14,913 bases of DNA from an uncultured Clostridium sp. (GTDB lineage: Bacteria > Bacillota > Clostridia > Peptostreptococcales > Peptostreptococcaceae), in NCBI GenBank assembly GCA_900557165.1, contig USRS01000063.1, forward strand, positions 1-14,913, in the 5' to 3' direction. Of this stretch, positions 14,115-14,913 are shown piece after piece; the stretch's first letter is position 1; each line of letters begins with the position of its first letter. The notes below the pieces were generated by a model, which saw only the letters and a program-made list of their open reading frames with translations, searched no databases and had not been told where the DNA came from. A program made the position numbers and the translations under genes.

Positions 14115-14913
14115 ATGGAAAATAAAATGTTTTGCTACCAATGTCAAGAAACTGCAGGATGCAGCGGATGTACAAAATTTGGAGTATGCGGAAAATCACC
14201 AGATCTAGCAAGAATGCAAGATTTATTAATATATACAACTAAAGGATTATCAGAAGTTACAACAAGACTTAGAGCTGAAGGTGTAAAAATAAGTAAAGAT
14301 GTTAATCATTTAATAACTATAAACTTATTTACAACTATAACAAATGCAAACTTTGATGATGATGTATTTTATGCAAGGGTAAAAGAAACTTTATCAACTA
14401 AAGAAGCTTTATTATCTAAATTAAAAAATAAACAGAATTTAAGTGAAGCTGCCCTATGGAATGCAACTTCAAATGCTGAAATGGACGCAAAAGTTGGATT
14501 ATTAGCAAGAATAAAAGATGCTATACTTGGAAGCGGTAAAGCAAAAGCTTATGACAATTCTGTTTTAGATGCAAAATCAACTAAAGTTGGTGTACTTGCT
14601 ACTAAAGATGAAGATATAAGAAGTTTAAGGGAACTTATAATATACGGATTAAAAGGTATGTCAGCATATATGAAACATGCTAACGCTTTAGGTTATGATG
14701 ATGAAAATGTAAATGCATTTATGCAATCAACATTAGCTAAAACATTAGATGACAACCTAAGCATAGATGAATTAATAGCTTTAACTTTAGAAACTGGTAA
14801 AGTAGGGGTAGACGGAATGGCTCTACTTGATAGTGCAAACACTGGAACTTATGGTCACCCAGAAATAACTAAAGTTAATATAGGTGTTAGAAATAATCCA
14901 GGGATACTTGTAT
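14115..14913 (+). CDS. hcp: Second hybrid cluster protein, class I (3' part cut by window end)
   Basis: The first 266 codons of a second Hcp are present and run off the window. The N-terminal cubane ligands are Cys7, Cys10, Cys19 and Cys25, with the same C-x2-C-x8-C-x5-C spacing as the first copy, plus an extra Cys16 (TAGCSGC). The following helical region has LLIYTTKGLS, LFTTITNANFDDDVF and SLRELIIYGLKGMSAYMKHA, matching the first copy in order but diverged, so this is a paralogue rather than a recent duplicate. The hybrid-cluster ligands lie beyond the window and cannot be checked. TTGGAGG (14101-14107) is 7 nt before the ATG. It has its own promoter and an HcpR-like palindrome and is separated from the first hcp operon by a strong terminator, so its expression is independent. 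Confidence 0.95.
   Translation, partial: MENKMFCYQCQETAGCSGCTKFGVCGKSPDLARMQDLLIYTTKGLSEVTTRLRAEGVKISKDVNHLITINLFTTITNANFDDDVFYARVKETLSTKEALLSKLKNKQNLSEAALWNATSNAEMDAKVGLLARIKDAILGSGKAKAYDNSVLDAKSTKVGVLATKDEDIRSLRELIIYGLKGMSAYMKHANALGYDDENVNAFMQSTLAKTLDDNLSIDELIALTLETGKVGVDGMALLDSANTGTYGHPEITKVNIGVRNNPGILV

Overview
The window is AT-rich chromosomal DNA of a low-GC anaerobic Firmicute, most likely a Clostridia member and plausibly Peptostreptococcaceae. The evidence is strong G-rich ribosome binding sites, A/T-biased codons, two class I hybrid cluster proteins with a clostridial-type ferredoxin, choline/cell-wall-binding-type repeats on an L,D-transpeptidase, and a DUF3786 protein. The family assignment is inference; no rRNA or species-defining marker is present. 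No transposase, integrase, CRISPR array, origin or phage gene is visible.

Layout: (1) 1-450 holds the decayed 3' part of an AAA-ATPase/PD-(D/E)XK (DUF1703-type) gene, closed by a perfect 16-bp hairpin. (2) 477-4850 is a beta-glucoside utilisation locus: a divergent GntR/UTRA regulator, a PTS EIIBCA permease and a GH1 6-phospho-beta-glucosidase, with a palindromic operator candidate inside the promoter and a cre-like site. (3) 4893-6134 is a nitroreductase whose promoter carries a perfect 18-bp palindrome, convergent with a cysteine-free MarR regulator; a shared bidirectional terminator lies between them. (4) 6302-7193 is a Cof-type HAD phosphatase with its own promoter and terminator. (5) 7215-7390 is a solitary initiator tRNA-fMet with its own promoter and terminator. 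(6) 7502-10000 is a probable three-gene unit: lipoprotein, DUF3786 protein, and an L,D-transpeptidase with cell-wall-binding repeats and a C-terminal membrane anchor. (7) 10072-11520 is a DbpA-like DEAD-box RNA helicase. (8) 11658-14913 is a nitrosative-stress region: hcp1, a monocluster ferredoxin and a small cupin, a very long palindromic terminator, then a second hcp cut by the window end and preceded by a perfect GTAAC-N4-GTTAC palindrome at class II activator spacing.

How the parts work together: the PTS imports and phosphorylates a beta-glucoside and the GH1 enzyme splits the phosphorylated product, with the GntR protein as the probable local switch. The Hcp/ferredoxin genes form a redox module for NO or hydroxylamine detoxification, in which the ferredoxin is the likely electron donor because no Hcr reductase is encoded beside it; the cupin is an unassigned companion. 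Four start codons inferred from the sequence differ from the longest open frame or are non-ATG: GntR (1184), lipoprotein (7502), hcp1 (TTG at 11778) and cupin (13690).
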